Shown: positions 34,698-43,700 of the stretch, in pieces
Numbering within the stretch: the stretch's first letter is position 1
Layout of the letters: each line of letters begins with the position of its first letter
Assembly: GCA_026645575.1 (NCBI GenBank)
Contig: JAPKMW010000052.1
Span: 1-64,000 of the forward strand
Length of the DNA: 64,000 bases
DNA from: Caldilineaceae bacterium
Lineage (GTDB): Bacteria; Chloroflexota; Anaerolineae; Caldilineales; Caldilineaceae
Reading direction: 5' to 3'
Notes under the pieces: generated by a model
Told to the model about the DNA's origin: nothing
What the model saw: only the letters and a program-made list of their open reading frames with translations
Database searches by the model: none
Translations under genes and position numbers: made by a program

Positions 34698-35093
34698 ATG
34701 AACCCAATCGATGAAGTGCGTCAGGCCCATGCCGCCCATATTGCCGGTTTAAACCAGGGCAATGTCGCCGCCTTACAGGATCTGCTACATCCTCAAGGCA
34801 CCTATTTTCATGTAACGGCCAACCTGTTGAGCCAAAACCCCGATCGGCAAACCTTGCAACAAGCCTACGCTGGCGGTCTTGCCTATAATGTCCAAATGCA
34901 CCACGAGGAGATCGCCCTCTTTGATAATAGCGCCGTCGTCACGGCCTATTCCGTTGGTTCCTTTACGCCGCCTGATGGAAAAACGCTCATCGGCGCCTGG
35001 CGCTATACAAGTGTGTGGGTCAAGGCGGAGGGCGCCTGGCGGAATGTTCACGTCCATGCTTCGCCTTTGGCGCCGCTGCACACCAATAGTTGA
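34698..35093 (+). CDS. NTF2-fold protein B, paralogue of A
   Basis: A 131-residue NTF2-like protein closely resembling its upstream neighbour in length, YFHV motif and HVHASPLAPLH end. The frame is open from a GTG at 34668 that overlaps the preceding stop, but the ATG at 34698 with GCGGAGAG before it is more likely. Tandem duplication is evident. Confidence 0.85.
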   Translation: MNPIDEVRQAHAAHIAGLNQGNVAALQDLLHPQGTYFHVTANLLSQNPDRQTLQQAYAGGLAYNVQMHHEEIALFDNSAVVTAYSVGSFTPPDGKTLIGAWRYTSVWVKAEGAWRNVHVHASPLAPLHTNS

Positions 35094-35115
35094 CACGAAA
35101 TAAGGAATCATTGTG

Positions 35116-35949
35116 ATGACAAACCTCCATAAATCAGATGCGCTGTACGTGGTTGGCGATTCGGCGCATGAACGCAAACGCTTGCAGGAACAGGGCAACT
35201 ACCTCTATCCATTCACAAGACGGCTTTTCGAGAACGCGGGTATCACGAAGGGGATGCGGGTCCTAGACGTGGGGAGCGGCGCCGGTGATGTCGCTTTTTT
35301 GTTAGCGGAGTTGGTGGGGCCAGATGGCGCGGTGGTTGGTGTTGATAGCAACCCGGCCATCTTAGAAACGGCACGTCAACGGGCCGCCGTCAATGGCTAC
35401 GCCAACGTTTCCTTCGTGGCCGGCGACATTCGCGAAGTCGATATTGCGGGGGAATTTGACGCTGCTGCTGGCCGTCTTGTGTTGCTCTATTTGCAAAGTC
35501 CAACCGCGGCCATTCAGCGCGTCTGCAATTTTTTGCGGCCTGGTGGGGTTGTGGCTTTTCTGGAACCAAATTTGACGACCGGTTTTGAAAGTCATCCACC
35601 TTCCCCGCTTGTGGATAAAACCGCGTATTGGCTGCGGGAAACGTTCAACCGTGCCCGCATTGATCTGCAAATGGGCATCAAACTCCGTGAAACGTTAGTC
35701 GGCGCCGGTTTGGCTGAACCGGAAATGCAGATCGATGCCGTGATCGGTGGCGGCCACTCCTGGTATGCCTACAAATATGCCGAAGACACCATCCGCAGTA
35801 TGTTGCCCGCCATGGAAAAATTAGGGGTAGCGACCGCGGCTGAAGTCGAGATTGACACCCTTGCCGAACGACTGCGGCAGGAAATGGTCAGCCTAAATAG
35901 CGCCGCCCTACTGTCGGTGTGGGTCGGGGCGTGGAGTCGAAAGATTTAA
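35116..35949 (+). CDS. Class I SAM-dependent methyltransferase
   Basis: A 277-residue methyltransferase with motif I VLDVGSGAGDVAFLLAELV, the acidic end of beta-2 (VVGVDSNPAIL) and FVAGDIREVD before FDAAAGRLVL. The N-terminal ~45 residues form a lid. The acceptor cannot be read off; close relatives are annotated as UbiE-like. ATG at 35116, with an in-frame GTG one codon earlier. It sits within the NTF2 block, so it probably methylates a small molecule. Confidence 0.9.
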   Translation: MTNLHKSDALYVVGDSAHERKRLQEQGNYLYPFTRRLFENAGITKGMRVLDVGSGAGDVAFLLAELVGPDGAVVGVDSNPAILETARQRAAVNGYANVSFVAGDIREVDIAGEFDAAAGRLVLLYLQSPTAAIQRVCNFLRPGGVVAFLEPNLTTGFESHPPSPLVDKTAYWLRETFNRARIDLQMGIKLRETLVGAGLAEPEMQIDAVIGGGHSWYAYKYAEDTIRSMLPAMEKLGVATAAEVEIDTLAERLRQEMVSLNSAALLSVWVGAWSRKI

Positions 35950-35967
35950 TTAGAAAGGACGGTTAAA

Positions 35968-36924
35968 ATGACGAACAAGCTTCGCACCAGTGTCTATCTG
36001 TTGATTGTCGTGTTTGTCCTGTTTGGGCTAACCAGTCGGCAGCGATCCGTCAACGCCCAAGATAAACCCCAAGCAACGCCGGCAACCTATGATATTGAAG
36101 CGATCTATCGGGCGGCCAACGATGCGCTCAATGCCGGCGATAACGAAGGAAACCTCCAGTATTATGCCGACGATGCGATCAGCATTGCTTTGCCACCACC
36201 ACCAGGCATTGATGCCATCACTGTTGGCAAGGAGGCGCTGCGCAAATGGAACGCCGATGCTATCGGCTCTCATTCACATATTGAATTTACCGATTTCCAC
36301 GTCAATGGCGAGACAATCAACGTCCGCACGATGTCTACGAACGATTTCTTAAAAGGGATTGGCGTTGGCTATCTCGAATTTAGTGGCACAGCTATCGTGC
36401 GCGACGGTCTCATCGTCTCCGAATCCTTTCTAATGAGCAAACAATCGCAGCAGCGCTTGGAGGCGGCGCTGACCCTGCAAGCCAACAAAGAGATTGTCCG
36501 CCGTTTCTACGACGAAGTTTTCAGCCAGGGCAATATGACGACGGCTGATGAGATCATGGATCCCAATTTTGGCGCCAGTTTTGTGGGCGACCGCAAGGTT
36601 ACGGATGCTGATCGCGGGCTGGTGGCGACTAAGGAATATATCCTTGCCTTCCGCAAGAGCTTCCCCGATCTCAAGATTGAAGCCACCGATATGGTGGCGG
36701 AAGGTGACATTGTTGTCGTAAATATTCGCGGCAGTGGCACCTACCAAGGCGGGCTGCCTGACCCCTACACCATCCCCGACAGTGCGATCGGCAAGAAGAT
36801 CACCTGGTATGGCACGGATTACACCCGGGTTGTCAATGGCAAGATGATGGAAGCTTGGGGTACTCATGAAGATTTGCCCTATTACGAACAGCTTGGCATG
36901 AAGCTTGTGCCGACAACCGAATAG
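35968..36924 (+). CDS. Exported two-domain NTF2/SnoaL protein
   Basis: A 318-residue protein with an N-terminal hydrophobic signal (VYLLIVVFVLFGLTS) and probable cleavage or anchoring near residue 30. The first NTF2 domain (~40-165) has the DDAISIALPPPP loop. The second (~175-315) is of the SnoaL/ester cyclase type (NKEIVRRFYDEVFSQGNM, VAEGDIVVVNIRGSGTYQGG). AGAAAGGACGG precedes the ATG. The second domain resembles the protein at 40194. Its location outside the cytoplasm implies the substrate is exported or acquired extracellularly. Confidence 0.8.
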   Translation: MTNKLRTSVYLLIVVFVLFGLTSRQRSVNAQDKPQATPATYDIEAIYRAANDALNAGDNEGNLQYYADDAISIALPPPPGIDAITVGKEALRKWNADAIGSHSHIEFTDFHVNGETINVRTMSTNDFLKGIGVGYLEFSGTAIVRDGLIVSESFLMSKQSQQRLEAALTLQANKEIVRRFYDEVFSQGNMTTADEIMDPNFGASFVGDRKVTDADRGLVATKEYILAFRKSFPDLKIEATDMVAEGDIVVVNIRGSGTYQGGLPDPYTIPDSAIGKKITWYGTDYTRVVNGKMMEAWGTHEDLPYYEQLGMKLVPTTE

Positions 36925-36981
36925 GCGATATTGATAATCGTCCTGTTGATATGTGCAATGATATTTGTCAAAGGAGCCAGT

Positions 36982-38496
36982 ATGGGCATTATCCCGCCAA
37001 CGCATGAACAACTTACCCAGCTTGCAGAAGAACTCGGATTAACTCTTTCACCGACAGAAATCAGCGCCTATGCTTCCGTTATCATGCCAGCAATTGCGGC
37101 GTACCAAGGATTAGATGCACTTTCCAGCACCCCACCAGTGGTTACATATCCACGCACCGCTGGTTATCGCCCTGCACCCGCCGAGAATCCGTACAATGCC
37201 TGGTATTACAAGACCGCGATCAAAAGGGCAACCAGTGGCGTATTAGCCGGAAAACGGGTTGCATTAAAAGACAATATCATGCTGGCGGGTGTACCGATGA
37301 TGAATGGCACTGCCCTGCTGGAGGGGTTTGTGACTGATGTGGATGCAACCGTAGTCACCCGCATTCTCGACGCTGGCGGTGAGATCGCCGGAAAGGCGCA
37401 TTGTGAAGCTTTCTGTTTCTCGGTAAGCAGCCACACGAATGCAACCGGCGCGATTCACAACCCGCACAAGCCCGGGTTTTCCGCGGGCGGCTCCTCTTCC
37501 GGTTGTGCCGCCTTAGTCGCCGCCGGTGAGGTAGAGATGGCGATTGGCGGTGATCAGGGTGGATCGATTCGCGTGCCCTCGGCTTTTTGCGGCGTGTATG
37601 GCCTTAAGCCAACCTATGGCTTGGTGCCGTATACCGGCATCTTGCCAATGGAAGTGAATTTAGATCATGCGGGGCCGATGACCCGTTCTGTGCGCGATAA
37701 CGCATTGCTACTGGAAGTGATCGCCGGCGCTGATGGGATTGATCCAAGGCAACATGCGCCGGTTGTCCACCCCTATACCCAACGGTTAGAGGGCGGTGTA
37801 ACGGGAATGCGCATTGGCTTGGTGCGCGAAGGCTTTGGTCGTCCAACTTCCGAACCAGCGGTCGACGACAAAGTACGGGCGGCAGCGGCATTATTGGCTC
37901 GATTGGGGGCCATTGTTGAAGAAGTCTCCATTCCGATGCACCTCTATGCCGAAGCCATTACAACGCCGATCCTGATCGATGGGATTGTGCAAGTGATGTT
38001 GTATGGTCAAGGCTTTGGTTCGGGCCGGCAAGACTTTTACCCGGTTCGTTACATGGAGTTTGTTCAACATTGGCAGCAGCAGGCCGACAAATTGCCCGCA
38101 ACGATCATCGTTGGCGCCTTGTTGGGCAGTTATGTGCGAAAGTATCATGGCGGCGCTTATTATGGCAAAGCCGTTAATCTGGCCGCTGCGGTCACGGCTG
38201 CTTACGACCACGCCCTGGCCGATTATGATTTATTGGTGATGCCGACCGCCCCGATGAAAGCTGCCCCGCTGCCGAAACCAGATGCATCAATCGAAGAAAG
38301 CTTGCAACGCGCATTTGAAGCGGGCGTCAACACCGGCCAATTTAACCTGAGCCATCATCCGGCCATGAATGTGCCTTGCGGCGTCAGCGACGGCCTTCCC
38401 ATTGGCATGATGTTCATCGGCAAGCATTACGATGAGCCAACAATCTATCGCGCTGCGTATGCTTTTGAACAGGCGGAAGATTGGATGTCTTTATAG
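36982..38496 (+). CDS. Amidase signature family enzyme
   Basis: A 504-residue amidase with the Ser-cisSer-Lys triad: Lys96 (ALKDNIMLAG), cis-Ser near residue 171 in the GGSSSGCAALVAAGE signature, and nucleophile Ser195 (GDQGGSIRVPSAFCG). ATG at 36982 follows AAAGGAGCCAG; the open frame upstream is not used. These enzymes cleave linear amides, aryl amides or nitrile-derived amides. It is a standalone enzyme, not GatA, because it lies in the NTF2 block without gatB/gatC. The substrate is unknown. Confidence 0.93.
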   Translation: MGIIPPTHEQLTQLAEELGLTLSPTEISAYASVIMPAIAAYQGLDALSSTPPVVTYPRTAGYRPAPAENPYNAWYYKTAIKRATSGVLAGKRVALKDNIMLAGVPMMNGTALLEGFVTDVDATVVTRILDAGGEIAGKAHCEAFCFSVSSHTNATGAIHNPHKPGFSAGGSSSGCAALVAAGEVEMAIGGDQGGSIRVPSAFCGVYGLKPTYGLVPYTGILPMEVNLDHAGPMTRSVRDNALLLEVIAGADGIDPRQHAPVVHPYTQRLEGGVTGMRIGLVREGFGRPTSEPAVDDKVRAAAALLARLGAIVEEVSIPMHLYAEAITTPILIDGIVQVMLYGQGFGSGRQDFYPVRYMEFVQHWQQQADKLPATIIVGALLGSYVRKYHGGAYYGKAVNLAAAVTAAYDHALADYDLLVMPTAPMKAAPLPKPDASIEESLQRAFEAGVNTGQFNLSHHPAMNVPCGVSDGLPIGMMFIGKHYDEPTIYRAAYAFEQAEDWMSL

Positions 38497-38585
38497 CGAA
38501 TTCCTCGCAATGGAGGCCGGGCATAAGGCTCGTCCGCGCCATCCAATTGTAAAATCAAAACCGTAACTTTTCTAGGAAGCTAACC

Positions 38586-38730
38586 ATGCCTTATACCACC
38601 GCAAATCAGATTGCAGGGCGCCCGTTTAATCGAATATGTGGATTGCGCCCACGGCTTTCTGGAAGAAAATGGGGAGAAGGCGATTACAGATATTCTTGCC
38701 TTTCTTGAAGAAGTGGATAGCACAACATAA
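38586..38730 (+). pseudogene. Internally deleted alpha/beta-hydrolase remnant
   Basis: An ATG at 38586 opens MPYTTANQIAGR. After a frame change at about 38620 the sequence continues ALIEYVDCAHGFLEENGEKA and ITDILAFLEEVDSTT to a stop at 38730. The second part has the His-Gly and FL-helix end typical of alpha/beta hydrolases. Nearly all of the fold, including the nucleophile elbow, is missing. It lies just upstream of two intact hydrolase genes. Confidence 0.55.
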
Positions 38731-38777
38731 ATCGGAAAAGTAAGGAAACAAGCAAAGGTAAGGATGAAGGGAGCAAT

Positions 38778-39461
38778 ATGGCGACATTTGTGCTGGTGCA
38801 TGGTGGCTGGGATGGAGGATGGGCCTGGCAGGGTGTTGGTAGGATTTTACAAGAAGCTGGTCATGACGTTTACCGACCCACCTTGACCGGTTCCGGGGAA
38901 CGTGTTCATCTGGCTAGTCCAACGATTGATTTGGATACACATTTTACTGACATTGTAAATGTGATCCGCTATGAGAACCTAGACAATGTAATTTTGGTCG
39001 GCTTAAGCTATGGGGGATATATTATCACCGGGGTGGCGGAAAGAATACCGGAACGCCTGCATCACCTGGTTTTTCTGGACGCCTTTGCTCCAGAAGATGG
39101 TGAAACGATGAATGACATGCTCGGCCCGGAACTTATAGCCTTTTTTCTGGAGCAAGCTCGCAATTTTGGAGAAGGTTGGCGCGTTCCTCATTTCCCACCT
39201 GATGCCGACCGTAGAACCGATGTGCTGCTCAAGCCTGGCGGCCAACCCCAGCGCATCAGCAACCCTGCTGCTGCGCGCTTGAGACACACATACGTGCAAT
39301 TCACAGCGAAACCGCCCGGCGATCCCCTACAATCAATCATGGCAAGGATGGCTGAACGGGCCAAAGCAAAGGGTTGGCACTACCGTGAATTGGCCGTTGA
39401 TCATTTTCCACTGCTTGATAAACCGGAAATCGTCGCCAATTTGTTGTTGAAATTGGTGTAG
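38778..39461 (+). CDS. Alpha/beta hydrolase 1
   Basis: A 227-residue hydrolase of the EstC/salicylate-esterase-like family. It has the oxyanion LVHGGWDGGWAW, nucleophile elbow VGLSYGGY and a C-terminal Asp-His (VDHFPLL). Such enzymes cleave small esters, including methyl esters. GGGAGCAAT precedes the ATG. The downstream paralogue starts 8 bp after its stop. Confidence 0.92.
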   Translation: MATFVLVHGGWDGGWAWQGVGRILQEAGHDVYRPTLTGSGERVHLASPTIDLDTHFTDIVNVIRYENLDNVILVGLSYGGYIITGVAERIPERLHHLVFLDAFAPEDGETMNDMLGPELIAFFLEQARNFGEGWRVPHFPPDADRRTDVLLKPGGQPQRISNPAAARLRHTYVQFTAKPPGDPLQSIMARMAERAKAKGWHYRELAVDHFPLLDKPEIVANLLLKLV

Positions 39462-39469
39462 GTGAAACT

Positions 39470-40156
39470 ATGGCAACCTATGTAATTCTGGCGGGCGCGA
39501 CCGCCGCCGGGTGGTATATGCAGCCTGTTGCCAGTCGTTTGCAAAAAGCTGGGCATGATGTATTTACTCCTACCTATACGGGGCTGGGGGAGCGCTCCCA
39601 TTTGCTCAACCCTGATATTGACTTAGAAACCCATATTCTTGATGTATTGCAGGTCTTCAAGTATGAAGCGCTGAATGATGTCATCCTGGTCGGCAAAAGT
39701 TACAGTGGCATGGTCATCACCGGAGTAGCGGATCGCATCCCAGAGAAGATACGCCACCTTGTCTATTTGGATGCGGCTGTCCCGGAAGATGGACAATCCT
39801 TACAGGATCTCCTAGATCCGGCAACCGCCGCCATGGTCGCAGAGGTCGTACAAACTTATGGCCAGGGGTGGTATCTGCCGGTCGATCCAGCGGCTGATCC
39901 GCGTTTGACACCCCATCCAGGCAAGACGGGTTCGCAACCGCTGCGCTTGCACAATCCGCAAGCCATTGCGACCATCCCGCATACCTATATCTACTGTACG
40001 CGAAAACCACCCATTGGACTAGCCGCCTGCATAACGCAAGGCGGCGCAGCAAAGGCAAAAGCAATGGGCTGGCATTATTACGAACTCGCCACCGATCATG
40101 AACCAGAACAAGAGGCGCCCGACGCCGTGGCCGCAATTTTGTTAGCCCTAGCCTAA
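39470..40156 (+). CDS. Alpha/beta hydrolase 2 with altered oxyanion motif
   Basis: A 228-residue paralogue sharing GHDVFTPTYTGLGERSHL, the nucleophile elbow VGKSYSGMV and His in TDHEP. The His-Gly oxyanion motif of the sister (LVHGGW) is replaced by ILAGATAAGW. The loop before that position is also different, so the reaction may differ. It forms a tandem pair with gene 1. Confidence 0.9.
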   Translation: MATYVILAGATAAGWYMQPVASRLQKAGHDVFTPTYTGLGERSHLLNPDIDLETHILDVLQVFKYEALNDVILVGKSYSGMVITGVADRIPEKIRHLVYLDAAVPEDGQSLQDLLDPATAAMVAEVVQTYGQGWYLPVDPAADPRLTPHPGKTGSQPLRLHNPQAIATIPHTYIYCTRKPPIGLAACITQGGAAKAKAMGWHYYELATDHEPEQEAPDAVAAILLALA

Positions 40157-40193
40157 AAGGGCTAAACGAGAAGATTATCAATAAGGATAATCT

Positions 40194-40613
40194 ATGTCTA
40201 CTGAACACAACAAAGCGGTGGTTCGCCGCAACTTCGAGGAGCTTTGGAACCAGCGCAAGCTGGAACTGGCGCATGAGCTTTATGCCGCTGACAGTATTTC
40301 ACTTGGCTTTGGCGGCGACCGACCGCCAGGGCCGGCCGGTTTTCAGCAATTGGTGCAAAACAACCTGGCGAGCTTTCCCGATCTGCACATGACCATTGAA
40401 CAGATGGTTGCGGAAGGGGATATGGTCGCAACTGTGTGGGTGACTACCGGTACCTATCAAGGTGGTGCGCCTAATGTGCCGGCCAGCGCGCTTGGCAAGC
40501 GCGTCACCTTGCGCGGCGTCACGGTCAATCGGTTCAAAGATGGCAAAATCGTCGAAGGGTTTAATTCGATGGATCAGTTGGATCTGTTACGTCAGCTTGG
40601 GGTGCTGCCCTAG
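40194..40613 (+). CDS. SnoaL-like (ester cyclase family) protein
   Basis: A 139-residue NTF2-fold protein resembling SnoaL polyketide cyclases: NKAVVRRNFEELWNQRKLEL, SFPDLHMTIEQMVAEGDMVA and VTTGTYQGGAPNVPASA. AATAAGGATAATCT precedes the ATG. It is similar to the second half of the exported protein at 35968. Last gene of the block; a strong hairpin follows. Confidence 0.9.
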   Translation: MSTEHNKAVVRRNFEELWNQRKLELAHELYAADSISLGFGGDRPPGPAGFQQLVQNNLASFPDLHMTIEQMVAEGDMVATVWVTTGTYQGGAPNVPASALGKRVTLRGVTVNRFKDGKIVEGFNSMDQLDLLRQLGVLP

Positions 40614-40665
40614 TTGATGGTAGCTTGACCCACCTGCTATCCCCTGTTTTGCGTGTCCCTTGGGA

Positions 40666-40717
40666 GCGCAGCCTGGATGCGGCAACCGTCACCAGGAAGG
40701 ACGGATCCAGGCTGCGC
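40666..40717. terminator. Strong hairpin ending the NTF2 block
   Basis: GCGCAGCCTGGAT (40666-40678) pairs exactly with ATCCAGGCTGCGC (40705-40717), with a secondary internal stem. It follows the last gene by 52 bp. Confidence 0.7.
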
Positions 40718-40763
40718 TTTGGGTACTTTGTCAGAAGGGGTTGGCGCGTTGTATAGTTATGGT

Positions 40764-43700
40764 ATGAACCAGTCTAGCGCTGTATCAGCCCTAACGCAGG
40801 AGATAGACGAGCAAGTGCAAAGGTCAGCGTCGTCCAAACCGGTAACGTTCTGGCTTCTGTGTTTGCGCGGTCTCTGGTTTGTCGTTGCCGGCCTGACGTT
40901 GGGTATGTTTATTGTCGGTTCATTTTTCTATTTCCACTTGCTGCTCGTCCCCTCTGCCCCCCCTCGTTTTGTCACGGAGCAACTCTTTCCTGCCGAAGTG
41001 GCGCTGTTTGGGCAGTGGGGGGTCTCGCTTTGGCGCTATGCAACTTACCGCGTAGCCTTGGAAGCGCTCTTTTTTGTCCCCATCTATATCCTGTCACTGC
41101 TGATCTTCTGGCGCAAAGCCGACGAGCCATTCGCCATCTTTGTCGCGATCATTTTGATGGCCTATGGGGCGCAAGAGCCGACCGCCGATGACGCCCTGGT
41201 TGTCTTCTATCCTTACTGGTTTTGGGTGGTCGAAGCAATTCAAGCGTTGGGGTATGGCGGCGGTTTATTGATCCTCTACTGCTTCCCCGATGGGCGCTTT
41301 GTGCCGCGCTGGACACGCCCAGCCGCCATCCTCTGGTCACTGTTGATCAGCGGCTGGTTGCTCTTTCCCCAAATGCCCGCCAACCCGATTCGTGAACCTA
41401 TCGGTACGGGGCCGACGGTCTTTATGGTGCTGTTTAACAGCGCCTGGTATTTCAGCGGCCTCTGCGCCCTGGCTATCCGCTATCGGCGGATGAGCCAGCC
41501 GCTCCAACGCCAGCAGACCAAATGGGTGTTGTTAGGCTTTATTGTCACCTTTATTGGCACGGCTGGCTTCTACCTCATGCGGGCGTTCTGGTCATGGTCG
41601 ATGGTCGGCGCCTGGTCATTTGATACGCCAGGGTTAGGGCGGCTAGTGGACATCTTTATTGGCGACCCAATCTTGACCCTGACATCGCTGGCGCTGCCGC
41701 TTGCCTTTGCCATCGCCATTCTGCGCTATCGCCTTTGGGATATTGATCCGCTGATCAACCGCGTGCTGGTTTATGGGTTGCTGACCGCTTGTGTAACGCT
41801 GGCCTATTATGGCGGCGTACAACTGCTGCTGGCCCTTACGACGGTGGGCGCGGCGACATGGGCGTATCCGGTTGCCGGGCCGCTGATCGTCCTGTATAGC
41901 ATTCTCGTGGCGACGTTGTTATTGCCTGTCCGTCGTCATCTTCAATGGCTGATTGACCGCGCCTTTTACCGCCAAAAACTCGATTTTCAGGAAGCCGTCA
42001 CCACCTTTGCCCATGAGATGCGCACCATCATCACCTTACCCCAGCTCTTACAAGCCATTATCGACCGGTTCACCGGTTTCTGGCAGAGTGAACAGGGGGT
42101 GATTTTCTGGGTTACAGCGGAAGGTGTGGCCCCGGCGCTGCCCTTGGGTGAACTGCCGTCTGCACCTGATCCATTCCACATCCCGGCAGCACGCCGGGCC
42201 GAGTTGGTTGCAGGACACCCCAGTTTGCAACCCCAGGATCGGCGGTTCCCCTTGCTGTTGCCCTTGTTGGCGCCCCAAAAGGAAGAGAATCGTCTGATCG
42301 CCATTCTGGCCCTAGGCCCACGCCGGTCAGGGCAACCCTATGCCAAACGCGATCTGCCTTTGCTCACCACCCTGGCCACGCAGGCAGGTACGGCCATTGC
42401 CGTTGCCCAGTTGGTTGCGGTGGAACAGGCATTGGCGGCCCAGCGCACTTCGCCGCGCGGCCGGGCGGAAGTATGGGTGCAGCGCGTGGTGACGCAACCG
42501 GACACGGTGCTGCTGCACCTACATCGGCTCCTCCAACAGGTGGGCCAGGATGCCGCTAGCGCCGCTTTGCTTACTGCTTTGCCCCAGGCGCTTGAAACAG
42601 TGCCATCCCAGGAAGATCCCGACGACGTTAACGCCACGCTGCGTTTACTGACCGACCTGGCCCGCGGCTATGCTGACCTGCTGCGCAGTCTGGTGACCCC
42701 GGAACTGCTGACCATTGGTGCGCGTACCATCCTGACCACGCTTGATCAACCAGTGGCAGCGACCTGGCAAGACGCGACAAGCGCACGAGCATTGTATGGT
42801 TGGTGTCATCAAGCGTTGACGGTACAGAATCTGGTCCAACTGGAAGCACTCCTGGTGCAACCGTTGCCGTTGGTGGCGCCGGTTGATCAGCCCTGGTTCG
42901 CCTGGCGTGAAGCGCTGACCACCTTGCAGCCCCTTGGCGCCGTCCTGCGCGCCTATACGCTGGTCGCGACCCCGGAAGATAAACTGACTTATCTGGCCGA
43001 TGCTCTTGCACAGTTGCGGCACCTCCCACCGGCGCCGACAACAGCCGAGCATGTTTTCTTGCAAGGCATCACCGCACATTGGACCAACCTCTGTAGCGCC
43101 GCCCTGACGGTGTTGAACCGACAGGCGCAGTTGACGATTACCTTTGTCACACGCCAGGTGGTGAAAACGGATCAAATTGTGCTGACAGTCACCGTCACCA
43201 ATCATGGCCGCGGCGACGCCACCAATGTACGCGGGACGCTACTGCCCGGTGAAGGCTACACGATCGGGGTGGGGGAAGCTAGGGTGGCGCAACTGCCTGT
43301 CCAGCAACGGGCGCCGCTGCACTTTACGGTGCAGGCAACGGCGGCGACGTTCTTCCAGCCCCGTGTGCAGGTGCAATATGACGACCAGGAGCAGGCGAAT
43401 AAAAGCGAGGTCGCGACCGCTGCCATCCGTCTGTTGTCCATCCCTGACCACTTTACCCCCATTCCCAATCCCTATTCACCCGGCATGCCCTTGCGTCCTG
43501 CCAGCCCGCTCTTCTTTGGTCGTGATGAACTCTTGATCCAGCTTCAGGAGACCTTTCAACCCGGTAGCAACAGTTCCGTCCTGGTGTTGACCGGGCAGCG
43601 TCGTATGGGCAAGACTTCACTGGCGCAACAGCTTCAGTGCTATTTGGCGGAGTTTTGTGTCACGGTTTATCTGGATTGCCAGGCGTTGGCCATCGATCCG

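Noticed and set aside
36982..38496. GatA subunit of the tRNA amidotransferase
   Set aside because: No gatB or gatC nearby, and the context is a small-molecule block; treated as a stand-alone amidase.
33697..40717. Complete polyketide gene cluster
   Set aside because: No ketosynthase, acyltransferase or carrier protein is present; only tailoring-like enzymes.
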